In this document: in pieces, positions 9,288 to 21,044 of the stretch | Numbering within the stretch: position 1 is the first letter of the stretch | Layout of the letters: each line of letters begins with the position of its first letter | From: a bacterium | Lineage (GTDB): Bacteria; Zhuqueibacterota; Zhuqueibacteria; Oleimicrobiales; Geothermoviventaceae | Assembly: GCA_028275345.1 (NCBI GenBank) | Contig: JAPWUV010000002.1 | Location: 186,001-250,000, forward strand | Length of the DNA stretch: 64,000 bases | Reading direction: 5' to 3' | Translations under genes and position numbers: made by a program | Notes under the pieces: generated by a model | Seen by the model: the letters and a program-made list of their open reading frames with translations, nothing else | Told to the model about the DNA's origin: nothing | The model's database searches: none

Positions 9288-9313
9288 GCGGGGGCCGGGT
9301 CGGCCCCCGCTTT
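9288..9313 (+). terminator. strong hairpin in front of dnaK
   Basis: Perfect 10-bp stem GCGGGGGCCG (9288-9297) and CGGCCCCCGC (9301-9310), loop GGT, then TTT. It lies 38 bases before the dnaK start. It could terminate readthrough from hsp20 or sit in the dnaK leader. Its stem core GCGGGGGCC is repeated in the terminator after dnaK. Confidence 0.6.
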
Positions 9314-9350
9314 GCACCGAGCGACCATGAATGTGAGGAGGTGAGCTGCG

Positions 9351-11273
<1,923 letters not shown>

Positions 11274-11283
11274 CGACCCGATC

Positions 11284-11315
11284 AGCGGGGGCCCTCGGCC
11301 CCCGCTAGTGTTTTT
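11284..11315 (+). terminator. intrinsic terminator after dnaK
   Basis: Perfect 10-bp stem AGCGGGGGCC (11284-11293) and GGCCCCCGCT (11297-11306), loop CTC, followed by AGTG and TTTTT (11311-11315). It sits between dnaK and grpE, so it may reduce downstream expression relative to dnaK. Confidence 0.8.
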
Positions 11316-11335
11316 GGCGGGTTGGGGAGGTGGAA

Positions 11336-11890
11336 ATGGAAAATACCGGATACAAGGGACCGGATCAGGAGCTTGAGGTGCCGGTCGAGGTCAGGTCGAC
11401 CTCCGGGGCAGCTCCGGAGGGTAGCCCCAGCGACATCTCAGCTGAGCAAAAAGTAGCTGGGACGTCCGAGGTGGACGAGAAGTACCTGCGGCTTGCCGCG
11501 GATTTCGAAAACTACCGCCGGAGGGCCCAGCAGCGAGAAGCTGAGCTGACCACGGAAGGGGAGGCGCGGATGGCCGCGAAGCTGCTTCCGGTGCTGGATG
11601 ACCTCGAGCGCATGCTGGAAGCTGCAGGCGATCGGGAGGACGCCCTGATCCAAGGTGCCCGATTGATCCACCAGAAGCTTGTCCAGATTTTGGCGCAGTC
11701 CGGCTTGGAAGCTATCGATGGCCTGAACCAGGCCTTTGACCCTGAGATTCACCGCGCAATCCACGTGGTTCGCGCCGAAGTACCCGAGAGGGATGGGAAG
11801 GTTGTGGCTGTGGCGAAGAAGGGTTACCGCTACCGCGGGCGCCTGCTTCGCCCGGCGGATGTGATTGTTGCCAAGATGGAGGGGGTATGA
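11336..11890 (+). CDS. grpE: nucleotide exchange factor GrpE
   Basis: 184 residues from ATG 11336 (GGGGAGG just upstream; a GTG six bases earlier is also in frame). The acidic, disordered N-terminal ~45 residues precede a long helix (DEKYLRLAADFENYRRRAQQ) and a C-terminal beta domain with the family signature VVAVAKKGYRYRGRLLRPAD. GrpE dimers open the DnaK nucleotide site for ADP release and act as a thermosensor. The gene lies between dnaK and clpB, a usual arrangement for heat-shock genes. Confidence 0.96.
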   Translation: MENTGYKGPDQELEVPVEVRSTSGAAPEGSPSDISAEQKVAGTSEVDEKYLRLAADFENYRRRAQQREAELTTEGEARMAAKLLPVLDDLERMLEAAGDREDALIQGARLIHQKLVQILAQSGLEAIDGLNQAFDPEIHRAIHVVRAEVPERDGKVVAVAKKGYRYRGRLLRPADVIVAKMEGV

Positions 11891-11950
11891 AGAAGTCGGG
11901 TCGCGGGTTTCCCCGCGTCGCGACGGATCTTCCATTCGGAGGTGATTCGT

Positions 11951-14584
11951 ATGAACTGGGAAAAGTTAACGCTGAAAGCCCAAGAGTCGGTAGCGAGGGC
12001 CCAACAGCTGGCTCAGAGTGGAGGCCAGCAGTATCTGGAGGACTGGCATCTCCTCCGGGCGCTCCTCGACGATCCCGAGGGCGTGCCCATGGCCATTGTC
12101 AAGAAGCTCGGGATCAGCGCCGATCTGCTCCTCAGTCGCGTGCAGGAGGCGCTGGATCGGCTGCCGCGCGTCTCGGGATTTACGGGACAAGTTTACCTTT
12201 CGGACACGGTGAACCGCATCTTGGGCCGCGCTTTTGAGGAAGCGCGCGCCCTGCGGGATGAGTACATCAGCACGGAGCATATGCTCCTGGCGCTGGTGGA
12301 AGAGCCCCGCAGCGCCGCAGGGGAGTTGCTACGGAAGCACGGGCTCAGCCGGGATGCGATCTACAAGACGTTGCAGCAGATCCGCGGCACGCAGCGGGTG
12401 ACAAGCCAAAATCCCGAGGATACCTACCAGGCGCTGGAGCGGTACGGGCGCGATCTCACCGAACTGGCGCGGCGCGGCAAGTTGGATCCGGTCATCGGCC
12501 GGGATGAAGAGATCCGTCGCGTGATGCAGGTGCTGAGCCGCAGGACGAAGAACAACCCCGTCCTCATCGGGGACCCCGGCGTCGGGAAAACGGCGATTGT
12601 GGAAGGATTGGCTCAGCGGATCGTGGCCGGCGACGTGCCGGAGAACCTCAAGGACAAGCGGATTGTGGCCCTGGATCTGGGCGCTCTGGTGGCGGGGGCC
12701 AAATTCCGCGGAGAGTTTGAGGAAAGACTGAAGGCCGTCCTCCGCGAGGTGACCGGTAGCGACGGGCAGATCATCCTGTTCATCGACGAGCTTCACACCC
12801 TTGTCGGGGCCGGTGCGGCCGAGGGCGCGGTAGATGCCAGCAACATGCTGAAACCCGCCTTGGCCCGGGGCGAATTGCGCTGCATCGGTGCGACGACCGT
12901 CGACGAATATCGCAAGTACATCGAAAAGGACAAGGCCCTGGAGCGCCGTTTCCAGCCCGTGTTGATCGAGGAGCCTAGCGTGGAGGACACTATCTCGATC
13001 CTGCGTGGGCTGAAGGAGAAGTACGAGGTGCACCACGGAGTGCGGATCAAGGACGCTGCTCTCGTGGCGGCGGCGATCCTGTCGCACCGGTACATCAGCG
13101 ACCGGTTCCTGCCCGACAAGGCGATTGACCTTGTGGATGAGGCCGCAGCTCGACTTCGAACCCAGATCGACTCCATGCCGGAGGAGCTGGATGAGGTCGA
13201 GCGTCGGATCAAGCAGCTGGAGATTGAATCGGTCGCTCTGCGCAAGGAGAATGACCAAGCCTCCCGCGAGCGCCTGAACGCCGTCCAGGCGGAACTAGCG
13301 GAATTGCGGGAAAAGCGCGATCAGCTCCGCGCCAGATGGATGGCGGAGAAGGAGGCGATTCAGAAGATCCGCGACATCAAGGCCCAGATCGATCGTGCCA
13401 AGACGGAGATGGAACAGGCCGAGCGCGCCGGCGACCTCGACCGCGTGGCGGAGATCCGCTACGGCAGGCTCCCCCAACTGGAACGAGAGCTGGAGGAGCA
13501 GAACCGCCGTCTCGCTGAGCTGCAGAAAGACGGCGCTCTGCTGAAGGAAGAGGTCGACGAGGAAGACATCGCCGAAGTCGTGTCGCGGTGGACAGGCATT
13601 CCCGTCTCCCGCATGCTCGAGAGCGAGCGAGAGAAGCTTCTGCACATGGAGGAGCGGCTCTCGCAGAGGGTGGTGGGCCAAGAGGAGGCCATTCGGGCCG
13701 TCTCCGATGCGATCCGGCGCGCCCGCGCTGGCCTAAGCGACAAGAATCGGCCCATCGGATCCTTCATCTTCCTCGGGCCCACGGGAGTGGGCAAGACGGA
13801 GCTGGCCAAGGCGCTGGCGGAGTTCCTCTTCGACGACGAGAATGCCATGGTTCGCATCGACATGTCCGAGTACATGGAGCAGCACTCGGTGTCGCGGCTC
13901 ATCGGAGCTCCTCCGGGATACGTAGGCTACGAGGAAGGAGGCCAGCTGACGGAAGCGGTGCGCCGCCACCCCTACTCCGTGGTGTTGCTGGATGAGATCG
14001 AAAAGGCCCATCCTCAGGTGTTCAACATCCTGCTGCAGGTGCTGGACGATGGTCGCCTGACCGACAACAAGGGGCACACGGTGGATTTCCGCAACACGAT
14101 CATCATCATGACCTCCAACCTCGGGGCGCCGATGATCATGGACAAGTCGGCCCTGATGCGCGAGGACAATCGTGATCAGATCTACGCGGAGATCCAGCGA
14201 GAGGCCATGGAGATGCTGAGGCGAACGCTGCGCCCCGAGTTCCTCAACCGGATCGATGAGATCATCGTGTTCCGGGCGCTCACTCGGAGCGACATCGAGC
14301 GGATTGTGGACCTCCAATTCTCGCGCGTTCGGGACAACCTGCGACAGCAAGGGCTGGACGCCGAAATCACGGAAGCTGCTCGCAGGTACCTTGCGGACGC
14401 TGGCTACGATCCAGCCTTCGGGGCGCGGCCGCTGCGCCGTCTGCTTCAGCGGGAAGTGGTCAACGAGCTGGCCAAACGCATCCTGGCTGGGGAATTCAAG
14501 CGGGGCGACGTCATCCTGGTCGACGCCGTGGATGGACGGCTGGTCTTCCGCCTCAAGGAACCGGTGCGAGTGGCGGCTTCGTGA
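11951..14584 (+). CDS. clpB: disaggregase ClpB (Hsp100)
   Basis: 877 residues from ATG 11951 (GGAGGT eight bases upstream; GTG 11942 is in frame but within the ribosome site). N-domain ([20 protein letters not shown]), first AAA+ with Walker [15 protein letters not shown] and Walker [16 protein letters not shown], coiled-coil M-domain around residues 400-530, second AAA+ with [14 protein letters not shown] and [16 protein letters not shown], and a C-terminal D2 domain. No ClpP-binding loop (IGF/L) was noticed, fitting ClpB rather than ClpA/C. Hexameric, threads aggregated proteins and works with DnaK. A 6-bp hairpin (CGCGGG-tttc-CCCGCG, 11902-11917) lies between grpE and clpB. Confidence 0.98.
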   Translation: MNWEKLTLKAQESVARAQQLAQSGGQQYLEDWHLLRALLDDPEGVPMAIVKKLGISADLLLSRVQEALDRLPRVSGFTGQVYLSDTVNRILGRAFEEARALRDEYISTEHMLLALVEEPRSAAGELLRKHGLSRDAIYKTLQQIRGTQRVTSQNPEDTYQALERYGRDLTELARRGKLDPVIGRDEEIRRVMQVLSRRTKNNPVLIGDPGVGKTAIVEGLAQRIVAGDVPENLKDKRIVALDLGALVAGAKFRGEFEERLKAVLREVTGSDGQIILFIDELHTLVGAGAAEGAVDASNMLKPALARGELRCIGATTVDEYRKYIEKDKALERRFQPVLIEEPSVEDTISILRGLKEKYEVHHGVRIKDAALVAAAILSHRYISDRFLPDKAIDLVDEAAARLRTQIDSMPEELDEVERRIKQLEIESVALRKENDQASRERLNAVQAELAELREKRDQLRARWMAEKEAIQKIRDIKAQIDRAKTEMEQAERAGDLDRVAEIRYGRLPQLERELEEQNRRLAELQKDGALLKEEVDEEDIAEVVSRWTGIPVSRMLESEREKLLHMEERLSQRVVGQEEAIRAVSDAIRRARAGLSDKNRPIGSFIFLGPTGVGKTELAKALAEFLFDDENAMVRIDMSEYMEQHSVSRLIGAPPGYVGYEEGGQLTEAVRRHPYSVVLLDEIEKAHPQVFNILLQVLDDGRLTDNKGHTVDFRNTIIIMTSNLGAPMIMDKSALMREDNRDQIYAEIQREAMEMLRRTLRPEFLNRIDEIIVFRALTRSDIERIVDLQFSRVRDNLRQQGLDAEITEAARRYLADAGYDPAFGARPLRRLLQREVVNELAKRILAGEFKRGDVILVDAVDGRLVFRLKEPVRVAAS

Positions 14585-14735
14585 GGGCCTTTCCGTGGCC
14601 TTGCAGACGCCAGCTCCTGCAGGGCCACGTTTCCCCCGGCTGGGGCGACCAAGCCAGCTTCCCGGCTATACAGAAGCGGAGAGTGTCCGCTGAACAAGCC
14701 TGGCATCGGTTTCCGAGAAAGGAGGTGATGCCACG

Positions 14736-15905
14736 GTGATCCGGCACGAGGAGGTGGAGCGCATCCTCGCGATGGGACCTTCCGAGTCGCCAGTGCTCAG
14801 CTTCTACCTCAATACGCATCTCGGGCGGCGCAGTCTCGACGAGCAGCGCATCGCGGCCAAGAGCCTGTTCCGCGAACGCAAGCTCGAGCTCGAGGCGCGC
14901 CACGACCACGGAGAGGACTGGAAAAGGCTGGCGCTCTCCGGCCTGGAACGGCTGGAGGAGATCGTGCTGGCCGTCGTCGATGCGCCACATGCCTTCCGCG
15001 GCGTCGCGGCCTTTTCGTGCCCGGCGGACGGGTTCGAACAGGTCTTTCGGCTCCCCCAGCCAGTCAAGGACGCGCTGATCGTGGATCATACGCCGTACGT
15101 CCGGCCCCTCACGGCGATACTCGATGAATACCACAGGATCTGCACCTTGCTGATCGACCGAGAGCGGGCCGAACTCTACGAGGTTTACATGGGGGAGATC
15201 CTCCATCATGCGGAAGTCTTCGATGAGGTGCCGGGCAGGGTCCGTATCGCGGGCTGGTACGGACTCGAGGAGCGTCGCATCGAACGCCACGTGGAAGATC
15301 ACGTCCGCCGCCATTTCCGCCGCGTGGCTGAAATCCTCTTCCGGCTGTTCCGGCGCCTGGGCTTCGATTGGCTTGTGCTGGGCGGACATCACGAGGTGAT
15401 CGCCGACTTTCGGCCCTACCTCCACCCGTATCTGGCCAGCCGCGTCATCAGAGAGTTCCACGCCGAGCCGGGCGAAACTCCCGTGGCCGTCGTGCTCGAG
15501 CGCACCCGGGCCATCGAGGAAGCCACGGAGAGGGAAGAGGAGAAGAAGCTGGTTCGGGAACTCCTGGACCGGGCCCAAAGTGGAGGCCTCGGAGTCGTGG
15601 GGCTTGCTCCCACCCTCTCAGCCGTAGTGGGAGGTCAAGTGCACACGTTGGTGGTGGAGGAAGGGTTTTCGACCGCGGGCGTCCTTTGCCGCCGCTGCGG
15701 CTTTCTTGGGGTGTCGGAAAGTCTCTGCCCGGTTTGCGGCGATTCCACCACGCGCGTCCCGGACATCGTGGACGAGGCGGTGGAGGCGACCATCCACTAC
15801 GGAGGTAGGGTTGAGCACGTCTTCGCCGGGTCGGAGCTCTCGGCATTCGACCACATGGGGGCTCTGCTCCGCTTTCGGCTTCCGGAAAAGGCAAAGCAGG
15901 CATAA
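14736..15905 (+). CDS. archaeo-eukaryotic release factor-like protein (baeRF family)
   Basis: 389 residues, GTG start with AAAGGAGGTGA (14718-14728) seven bases upstream. The pattern fits bacterial eRF1-like proteins: an N-terminal domain (SPVLSFYLNTHLGRRSLDEQ), a central domain starting near YHRICTLLIDRERAELYEVY with FDWLVLGGHHEVIADFRPYL, and a C-terminal domain with a zinc ribbon, CRRCGF...LCPVCGD. The position of the ribbon and the VVGGQVHTLVVEEGF stretch match the L7Ae-like third domain. No GGQ termination loop is seen where eRF1 has one, so classical stop-codon release is doubtful. Families of this kind have been proposed to act on stalled ribosomes. Its place behind clpB suggests a stress role, but this is inference. 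Confidence 0.65.
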   Translation: MIRHEEVERILAMGPSESPVLSFYLNTHLGRRSLDEQRIAAKSLFRERKLELEARHDHGEDWKRLALSGLERLEEIVLAVVDAPHAFRGVAAFSCPADGFEQVFRLPQPVKDALIVDHTPYVRPLTAILDEYHRICTLLIDRERAELYEVYMGEILHHAEVFDEVPGRVRIAGWYGLEERRIERHVEDHVRRHFRRVAEILFRLFRRLGFDWLVLGGHHEVIADFRPYLHPYLASRVIREFHAEPGETPVAVVLERTRAIEEATEREEEKKLVRELLDRAQSGGLGVVGLAPTLSAVVGGQVHTLVVEEGFSTAGVLCRRCGFLGVSESLCPVCGDSTTRVPDIVDEAVEATIHYGGRVEHVFAGSELSAFDHMGALLRFRLPEKAKQA

Positions 15906-15927
15906 TGGGGTAGGAGCCAAATCGGGG

Positions 15928-16686
15928 TCATTCGTGCGAAGCGGCTGATCTGCGTTGACCGGCCCGAGCTTCCCAGAAGGCTCGGGCCGTTTTGCCCGTC
16001 ATGACCTCCACGGCGATCGTCGCCGCCATTTCACCGCCCGGAACCAGCTGTGCCTGCCCTCCGGCTCGCCCCATTTCCAGGTCATACCTACGCTTGGTCT
16101 TGCTCTGTCTGCGCACGTGAAACGCACCTCGTTCGCCGTCCTGCCAGCGCATGTAGCAGAGCACGCCACTGATCGGTTGAAAAGCCACTGCGCCATCGGC
16201 CGTAGCGGAGACGGCGGAGTCGGGCTCCAACGTGAACCACGAGCTCCTCTCAGGGGAGAGGAAGAGCCATCGGGGTGGCTCCCCGGTGCTGAAATCGAAG
16301 AATCCCCCGCTCGCCTCGTTGACGACGAGCGGATAGACCGTGCGAAAGGCCACGGAAGAATCGCTCCCATTCCGCAGCCGAACGCGGAACTCCCAAACCC
16401 GGTGGTCGCCCCGCGCCTGCGTCAACCGCATGTCCGCCGAGAGGTGCCCACCCAGCTCAGCGACCCAGTCGTCGCCACTTACGGGCCGCCAGGGGGCGGA
16501 GAGGATCTCCCCAGTTTCGAGCTGGATCCGAATGAGAGGGCTCGCGAAGCTAATCCCTTCGCCCAATTCGATGCTGGCGAACTGCGCGCGGGGCTGGCAG
16601 GAGAGGACGAAGGCAAGAAGTGCCATGAGCCCCAATGCCCCACCGCCGCACACCGTTTTTCGACCAGCGAACTTTCCGTGACGCAT
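15928..16686 (-). CDS. hypothetical lipoprotein
   Basis: 252 residues from ATG 16686, chosen because GGAG lies nine bases upstream and the product then starts with a lipoprotein signal (MRHGKFAGRK..., hydrophobic GLMALLAFVLSC with the cysteine of the lipobox). The mature part is beta-rich and has no family I recognise; it contains VWEFRVRLRNGSDSSVAFR, typical of an immunoglobulin-like or carbohydrate-binding fold. It converges with the release-factor-like gene; the terminator of that gene lies inside the 3' end of this one. Confidence 0.65.
   Translation of the reverse strand: MRHGKFAGRKTVCGGGALGLMALLAFVLSCQPRAQFASIELGEGISFASPLIRIQLETGEILSAPWRPVSGDDWVAELGGHLSADMRLTQARGDHRVWEFRVRLRNGSDSSVAFRTVYPLVVNEASGGFFDFSTGEPPRWLFLSPERSSWFTLEPDSAVSATADGAVAFQPISGVLCYMRWQDGERGAFHVRRQSKTKRRYDLEMGRAGGQAQLVPGGEMAATIAVEVMTGKTARAFWEARAGQRRSAASHE
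15961..15993 (+). terminator. hairpin terminator overlapping a convergent gene
   Basis: Perfect 9-bp stem GGCCCGAGC (15961-15969) and GCTCGGGCC (15980-15988) with a 10-base loop, then GTTTT. It sits 55 bases after the release-factor-like gene and inside the coding 3' end of the convergent lipoprotein gene. Confidence 0.6.
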
Positions 16687-17150
16687 TCCCAAGCTCCATT
16701 GCCAACGGCCCGAGTAGGAATTTGTTGAAGTTCTGTTGCCGCTCAGAATTTCGATCTCGGGCATTGCCTTCTGAGCATCGCTGGCATGCCAACGAGCGGC
16801 TTGGAGGAATTCCAGACGCGCCCGATTGCTGGATCGCTTCGGCGCACGAAGATAGCCAATCGTCTGGACTCGCGCAATCGCTGTCGATGGGTGAAGCGAA
16901 CGGGCGGGACAAAGCTGCGATCCAAGGCCGATTTGGCCTCGCGGGATTCTGTTGGAATAGCGATTTCTCCAGCCGTCCGGAACGAAGGGGCTGCTCAGGC
17001 AGGTGCTTTCGAGGAAAGAGAGGATTTTCTCCTTGACTGGGGATCGTTGTTTGGCTATAATCGGCGCAAATAATTCAGCGCCGTTCGTGGGAAACGGGTG
17101 TGGTCCACAGCGTTGGCGGACGGGAGACCATTGAACGGGAGAACAATGCC
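16687..17150. other. divergent intergenic region with one clear promoter
   Basis: 464 bases between the minus-strand lipoprotein and the plus-strand symporter. Apart from the sigma-70 promoter at 17033-17061 nothing was recognised; small open frames in it look noncoding. Confidence 0.5.
17033..17061 (+). promoter_or_regulatory. sigma-70 promoter of the first symporter
   Basis: TTGACT (17033-17038), spacer of exactly 17, TATAAT (17056-17061). The expected start of transcription is near 17068, about 83 bases before the symporter ATG. Confidence 0.85.
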
Positions 17151-18812
17151 ATGCAATTCATCGGACTGACTCTTCCCGACTGGGTGATCATCGCCCTGTA
17201 CTTCGCATTCGTGCTGGGCATCGGCTTTTACCTCAAGCGGTACACTCGGGACGAGAACGACTTTTTCTTGGCCGGGCGACGCAACTCCGCTTGGGTGGCG
17301 GGATTGGCTTTCCTCTCGGCCAATCTGGGCGCGTTGGAATTGATGGGCATGGCTGGGAACACGTTCAAGTACGGGATGTACGTGGCCCACTTCTACTGGA
17401 TCGGGGCCATTCCCGCCATGCTTTTCTTGGCGATCTACATGATGCCTTTTTACTACAGCAGCCGCATCAAGTCGGTGCCGGGCTATCTCAAGCTTCGGTT
17501 CGATGAGAAGACGCGCGTCTTGAACGCCATCGCCTTCGCCGTGATGACCCTGCTGGTGTCGGGCATCAACCTCTACGCGATGGCCCTTGTGCTCCACACG
17601 TTCCTCGGCTGGAACTGGGACGTGAGCATGTGGGCCTCCGCGGCCACGGTGGCGGTGTACGTGACGCTGAGTGGCCTCATGTCCGCCATTTTCACGGAGA
17701 TCATCCAATTCTTCCTGATCTGGTTCGGACTATTCCTGGTTTCCGTCCTGGGGATTGTGGAGATTGGAAGCCTGCAGGAGGTATTGAACCGGGTTCCGGA
17801 GGCCTACGCCAAGCTCTGGTCGAATTCCGTGCATCCGGCGGACAATGGGATGTGGGTCACGTGGGCTGGGATCGTCCTGGGCCTCGGGTTTGTGTTGTCC
17901 TTCGGCTACTGGACCACGGACTTCTTGGTGGTCCAGCGGGCGTTTTCGGCGAAGGACCTGCGTTCGGCGCGGATGGCACCCATCATCGCTTCGTTCTTCA
18001 AAATGGCTGTGCCGTTCCTGGTGATAGTATCGGGCCTCGTCGCCCTCGCCCTCTCTCGGGATCCCTCGAGCGGATTCCATCTTCTCGCCGACGAGGGGAA
18101 GGTCAACTACGACTCCGCGCTCCCCATGCTCATCGCCCGCTACTACCCGCCAGGCCTCGTCGGACTCGGGGTGACGGCCCTTCTGGCGGGATTCATGGCC
18201 GGGCAGGCGGGCAATATTAGCGCCTTCAACACCGTCTGGACCTACGACATTTACCATTCGGTGATCAACCGGAAGGCGTCGCCGGAACACTTGCTGTGGG
18301 TCGGCCGCGTCGCCACGGTGGGCGGCATCCTGATCAGCATCCTAACCGCCTACTGGGCCAAGAGCATGCCCACCATCATGGACTACATGCAGGCGATCTT
18401 CTCCTGGGTGAACGCGCCCCTGTTCGCGACGATGCTGCTCGGAATGTTCGTGAAGTGGATCACCCCCGATGGGGCTTTCTGGGGACTCCTGGCGGGGATG
18501 GTCTCTTCCTTCTCGCTCTTCATCGCCGTGAAATTCCAGTGGATCGCCCCGGAGTCCATCACCTTGTCGAGTCCGGCAAGCGACATGGCGGCCAATTTCT
18601 GGCGGGCCTGGTGGGCGTGGCTGATCTGCTTCGTCGTGACGATCGTGGTGAGCCTCTTCACCAAGAAGAAGCCGGAGCAAGAGCTCGTCGGGCTGGTGAA
18701 AGGACTGACCCCAATGCCCGAGGAGAAGGGCATCCCCATCTACAAGAAGCCGGAGTTCTACGCGGTGATCTCTCTGATCGTCCTGATTATCCTGAATGTC
18801 TACTTCTGGTGA
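17151..18812 (+). CDS. sodium:solute symporter (SSS family)
   Basis: 553 residues from ATG 17151 (GGGAGA upstream; the frame is open back to GTG 17100). Thirteen or so hydrophobic segments. Early family features are FYLKRYTRDENDFFLAGR and NLGALELMGMAGNTFKYGM; LLAGFMAGQAGNISAFNTVW lies in the core and a charged segment TKKKPEQELVGLVKGLTPMP precedes the last helix. SSS transporters move sugars, inositol, amino acids or organic anions with Na+ through the inner membrane. The 'FFLAGR' start and length match the SGLT-like branch, so a sugar is a reasonable but unproven substrate. A small two-helix membrane protein gene follows 16 bases later. Confidence 0.9.
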   Translation: MQFIGLTLPDWVIIALYFAFVLGIGFYLKRYTRDENDFFLAGRRNSAWVAGLAFLSANLGALELMGMAGNTFKYGMYVAHFYWIGAIPAMLFLAIYMMPFYYSSRIKSVPGYLKLRFDEKTRVLNAIAFAVMTLLVSGINLYAMALVLHTFLGWNWDVSMWASAATVAVYVTLSGLMSAIFTEIIQFFLIWFGLFLVSVLGIVEIGSLQEVLNRVPEAYAKLWSNSVHPADNGMWVTWAGIVLGLGFVLSFGYWTTDFLVVQRAFSAKDLRSARMAPIIASFFKMAVPFLVIVSGLVALALSRDPSSGFHLLADEGKVNYDSALPMLIARYYPPGLVGLGVTALLAGFMAGQAGNISAFNTVWTYDIYHSVINRKASPEHLLWVGRVATVGGILISILTAYWAKSMPTIMDYMQAIFSWVNAPLFATMLLGMFVKWITPDGAFWGLLAGMVSSFSLFIAVKFQWIAPESITLSSPASDMAANFWRAWWAWLICFVVTIVVSLFTKKKPEQELVGLVKGLTPMPEEKGIPIYKKPEFYAVISLIVLIILNVYFW

Positions 18813-18828
18813 GCGAGGGAGGCCGGAC

Positions 18829-19059
18829 ATGACCAATCCAGCTGGCAGGATGAAGTCGATTTGGTATTTTGTCGGGTGGGTCTTGCTGAGCATGGGTGCT
18901 GTAATCCTCGTGGCTGGCTTGTACAACCTGTCTTCTCCGGGTCGGGTGAAGACGGTCCTGGCTGAACTCCATCCGGACCTTTGGTGGGGGGCCTTCATGG
19001 CGGTTTCGGGCGTCCTGTTCATTGTGCTCAGCGAGCGGGCGATGCGGAAAGGGGGTTGA
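18829..19059 (+). CDS. small two-helix membrane protein next to a symporter
   Basis: 76 residues. ATG 18829 was chosen (GGGAGG ten bases upstream); a second ATG lies seven codons in. Two hydrophobic segments, IWYFVGWVLLSMGAVILVAG and LWWGAFMAVSGVLFIVLSE, are separated by a short basic-acidic loop. The gene begins 16 bases after the symporter stop and is surely co-transcribed. It may be an accessory subunit of the symporter, comparable in position to small partner proteins such as DUF4212, though its sequence is not that family as far as I can see. Confidence 0.65.
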   Translation: MTNPAGRMKSIWYFVGWVLLSMGAVILVAGLYNLSSPGRVKTVLAELHPDLWWGAFMAVSGVLFIVLSERAMRKGG

Positions 19060-19208
19060 CGGCGTCATCCCTGGGTATCCCAGCGGGGGATAGCGGGCTC
19101 TTGCTCTGGAAGGCGCGGACTTACGGCAGGCCCACTGGGTGCGGCGAGAGCGCGACGGCGTTCCCGGTCGGCTGGAGGGCCGGTGCCGGTGCTCGAGCCG
19201 GGTTCTCC

Positions 19209-21044
19209 TCAGGGACTCTTCGTTTCCTCAGGCCACGGCGAATGGAGCCATTTCTCGTAGATCGCCTTCTGGAGATCCGTCGGGTTCTCCACGCGACGGA
19301 TCTCCAGAGAGCGCTGGGGCTCTTCTCCGAGCACGACTTGCACCTCGCGGATGAGCGCGCTCGTTGCCACGAGAAGATGAAGCGTGTCCTCCGGACCGTA
19401 CCGAGAAAGGATCCTCTGTGCGTCGCTCGCGGTCACTCGGTAGCCGTTGACGGCCAATAGCTCATCTCCCGCATAGAGTCCCGCCCGGTAAGCCGGAGAA
19501 TCCCTTCGGACGCTGCCCACAAACGCGCGGTCTCCTTCTCCACGGATCGAGGCGCCGAGGTAGCCGGCGCGTTTGGATTCCTTTTCCGATACCGAGATGA
19601 CGAGTCCCGCATGCTCGAGGGCCTGGCCCAGGTCCATGGGTTCCGTCGATTGGACATGCCGGAACAGGGAGCTCAAGTCGCATCGTGCAACTCGATTGCA
19701 GGTTCGCACGAAATCATCAAGGGTGACCCAGCGGTCCTTCTTGGCATAGTCGCGGTAAAGCGCCCGCATCACCTCGTCCAGACCGAATCGGCCATCCGTC
19801 CGGTGGAGGATCTCCAGATCGAGGACGGTTGCAAACAACGCCCCATCGCTGTAATAGGAGCGACCGGAATTGATGAAGTTCTCGTCCTGCCGGTAGTATT
19901 TGATCCAGGCGTCGAAGCTCGCTTGTTCGAGGGTCTGGACCGCCCGACCGGGACTCGCTTCGTACGCCGAAATCTGATTGGCGAGGGAGCGCAGGTAGGA
20001 CTCCGGCGTGGTCACGCCCGCTCGCAGCTGGAGTTGGCCAGAGTAGTAAGTGGTAAATCCCTCCGTGAACCAGAGCATGGTCGTGTAGTTCTCTCGGTCG
20101 TAGTCGAACGGTCCGAGAGGGGCGGGCCGGATGGCCTTGCCGTTCCAGGCGTGAAACAGTTCGTGCGTGGCCAGAGAGACGAAGCTGCCGACTCCCTGCT
20201 TCGGATCCAGCGAGAAGCGCTCGACCATCAGCGCGCACGAGTTCCGGTGCTCCAATCCCCCGCCACCGGTTTCCGAGAGCCACACGAGGAATGCGAAGCG
20301 CCGATACGGGAACTCGCCGAAGAGCGACTTGGCCTCGCGGATCAGCGGCCGGAGACGGCAGGAGAGCGTATCCAGGTCAAAAGGGCCGCGTCCGGCGACC
20401 GCAATCTCGTGATCGACGGAGTCAACCGAGAAGCAAGTCACGGCGTGGTTGCCGGCCAGAAGCGGACAGTCGACGAGCTCGTCGTAATCCGCGGCGAGGA
20501 AGGAGAGGGGATCATCCTGCTCGGAGGCCAGTCCCGTCGACACGCGTGTCCACCCTGCAGGTAGCTCAAGATGAAGGCGGTACGGCCGGTGCAGCTGGCC
20601 GGCTACGAACATCACTACGCTGCTGGGATTGATGAAGGCAAACTCGCCATCCACGTAGCTTCCTCTGATGCTCCGGTCGAAGGCATAAACCCAATAGCGC
20701 ACCCGCAGAGATTGGCTCCCCGATCTGTCGACGCGCCACGTGTTCTTGCTGACCTTGCGCCACGGTAGCTTATGGCCCTCCGCGTCCCAGGCCTGGAAGC
20801 GCTCGACATGTCGCTCGAACTCGCGGATCATGTACGATCCGGGTATCCAAACCGGCATCTTGAAATCTGCGCCCTTGCCGCTCAGCTGATCCACGTGCAT
20901 TTCCACCTCAAGGTAATGGCTGTGCGGCTCGGGAATTCGGAGCCAGCATTCGATTGGCCGGGAGCGTGCGGCAGCAAGGTCTGTCTGGCAAGCCAGAGCA
21001 AGGAGGAGTAAGCCGACGCGACAAGGGAAATGGAATAGAGACAC
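19209..21044 (-). CDS. M61-family aminopeptidase with PDZ domain
   Basis: 611 residues, GTG start with GAGGGA upstream. A signal peptide (VGLLLLALACQTDLAAA) predicts export; LACQ could also be a lipobox. N-terminal beta domain with KMPVWIPGSYMIREFERHVE, the M61 hallmark. The zinc motif HELFH is at residues 294-298 and the third-ligand region is WFTEGFTTYYSG; GGGGLEHRNS supplies the glycine-rich substrate strand. A PDZ domain follows near residues 490-570 (LGASIRGEGDRAFVGSVRRD, AGLYAGDELLAVNGY). M61 peptidases remove N-terminal Gly/Ala from peptides in the periplasm. Complete family length; no truncation seen. It faces the small membrane gene convergently. Confidence 0.92.
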   Translation of the reverse strand: MSLFHFPCRVGLLLLALACQTDLAAARSRPIECWLRIPEPHSHYLEVEMHVDQLSGKGADFKMPVWIPGSYMIREFERHVERFQAWDAEGHKLPWRKVSKNTWRVDRSGSQSLRVRYWVYAFDRSIRGSYVDGEFAFINPSSVVMFVAGQLHRPYRLHLELPAGWTRVSTGLASEQDDPLSFLAADYDELVDCPLLAGNHAVTCFSVDSVDHEIAVAGRGPFDLDTLSCRLRPLIREAKSLFGEFPYRRFAFLVWLSETGGGGLEHRNSCALMVERFSLDPKQGVGSFVSLATHELFHAWNGKAIRPAPLGPFDYDRENYTTMLWFTEGFTTYYSGQLQLRAGVTTPESYLRSLANQISAYEASPGRAVQTLEQASFDAWIKYYRQDENFINSGRSYYSDGALFATVLDLEILHRTDGRFGLDEVMRALYRDYAKKDRWVTLDDFVRTCNRVARCDLSSLFRHVQSTEPMDLGQALEHAGLVISVSEKESKRAGYLGASIRGEGDRAFVGSVRRDSPAYRAGLYAGDELLAVNGYRVTASDAQRILSRYGPEDTLHLLVATSALIREVQVVLGEEPQRSLEIRRVENPTDLQKAIYEKWLHSPWPEETKSP

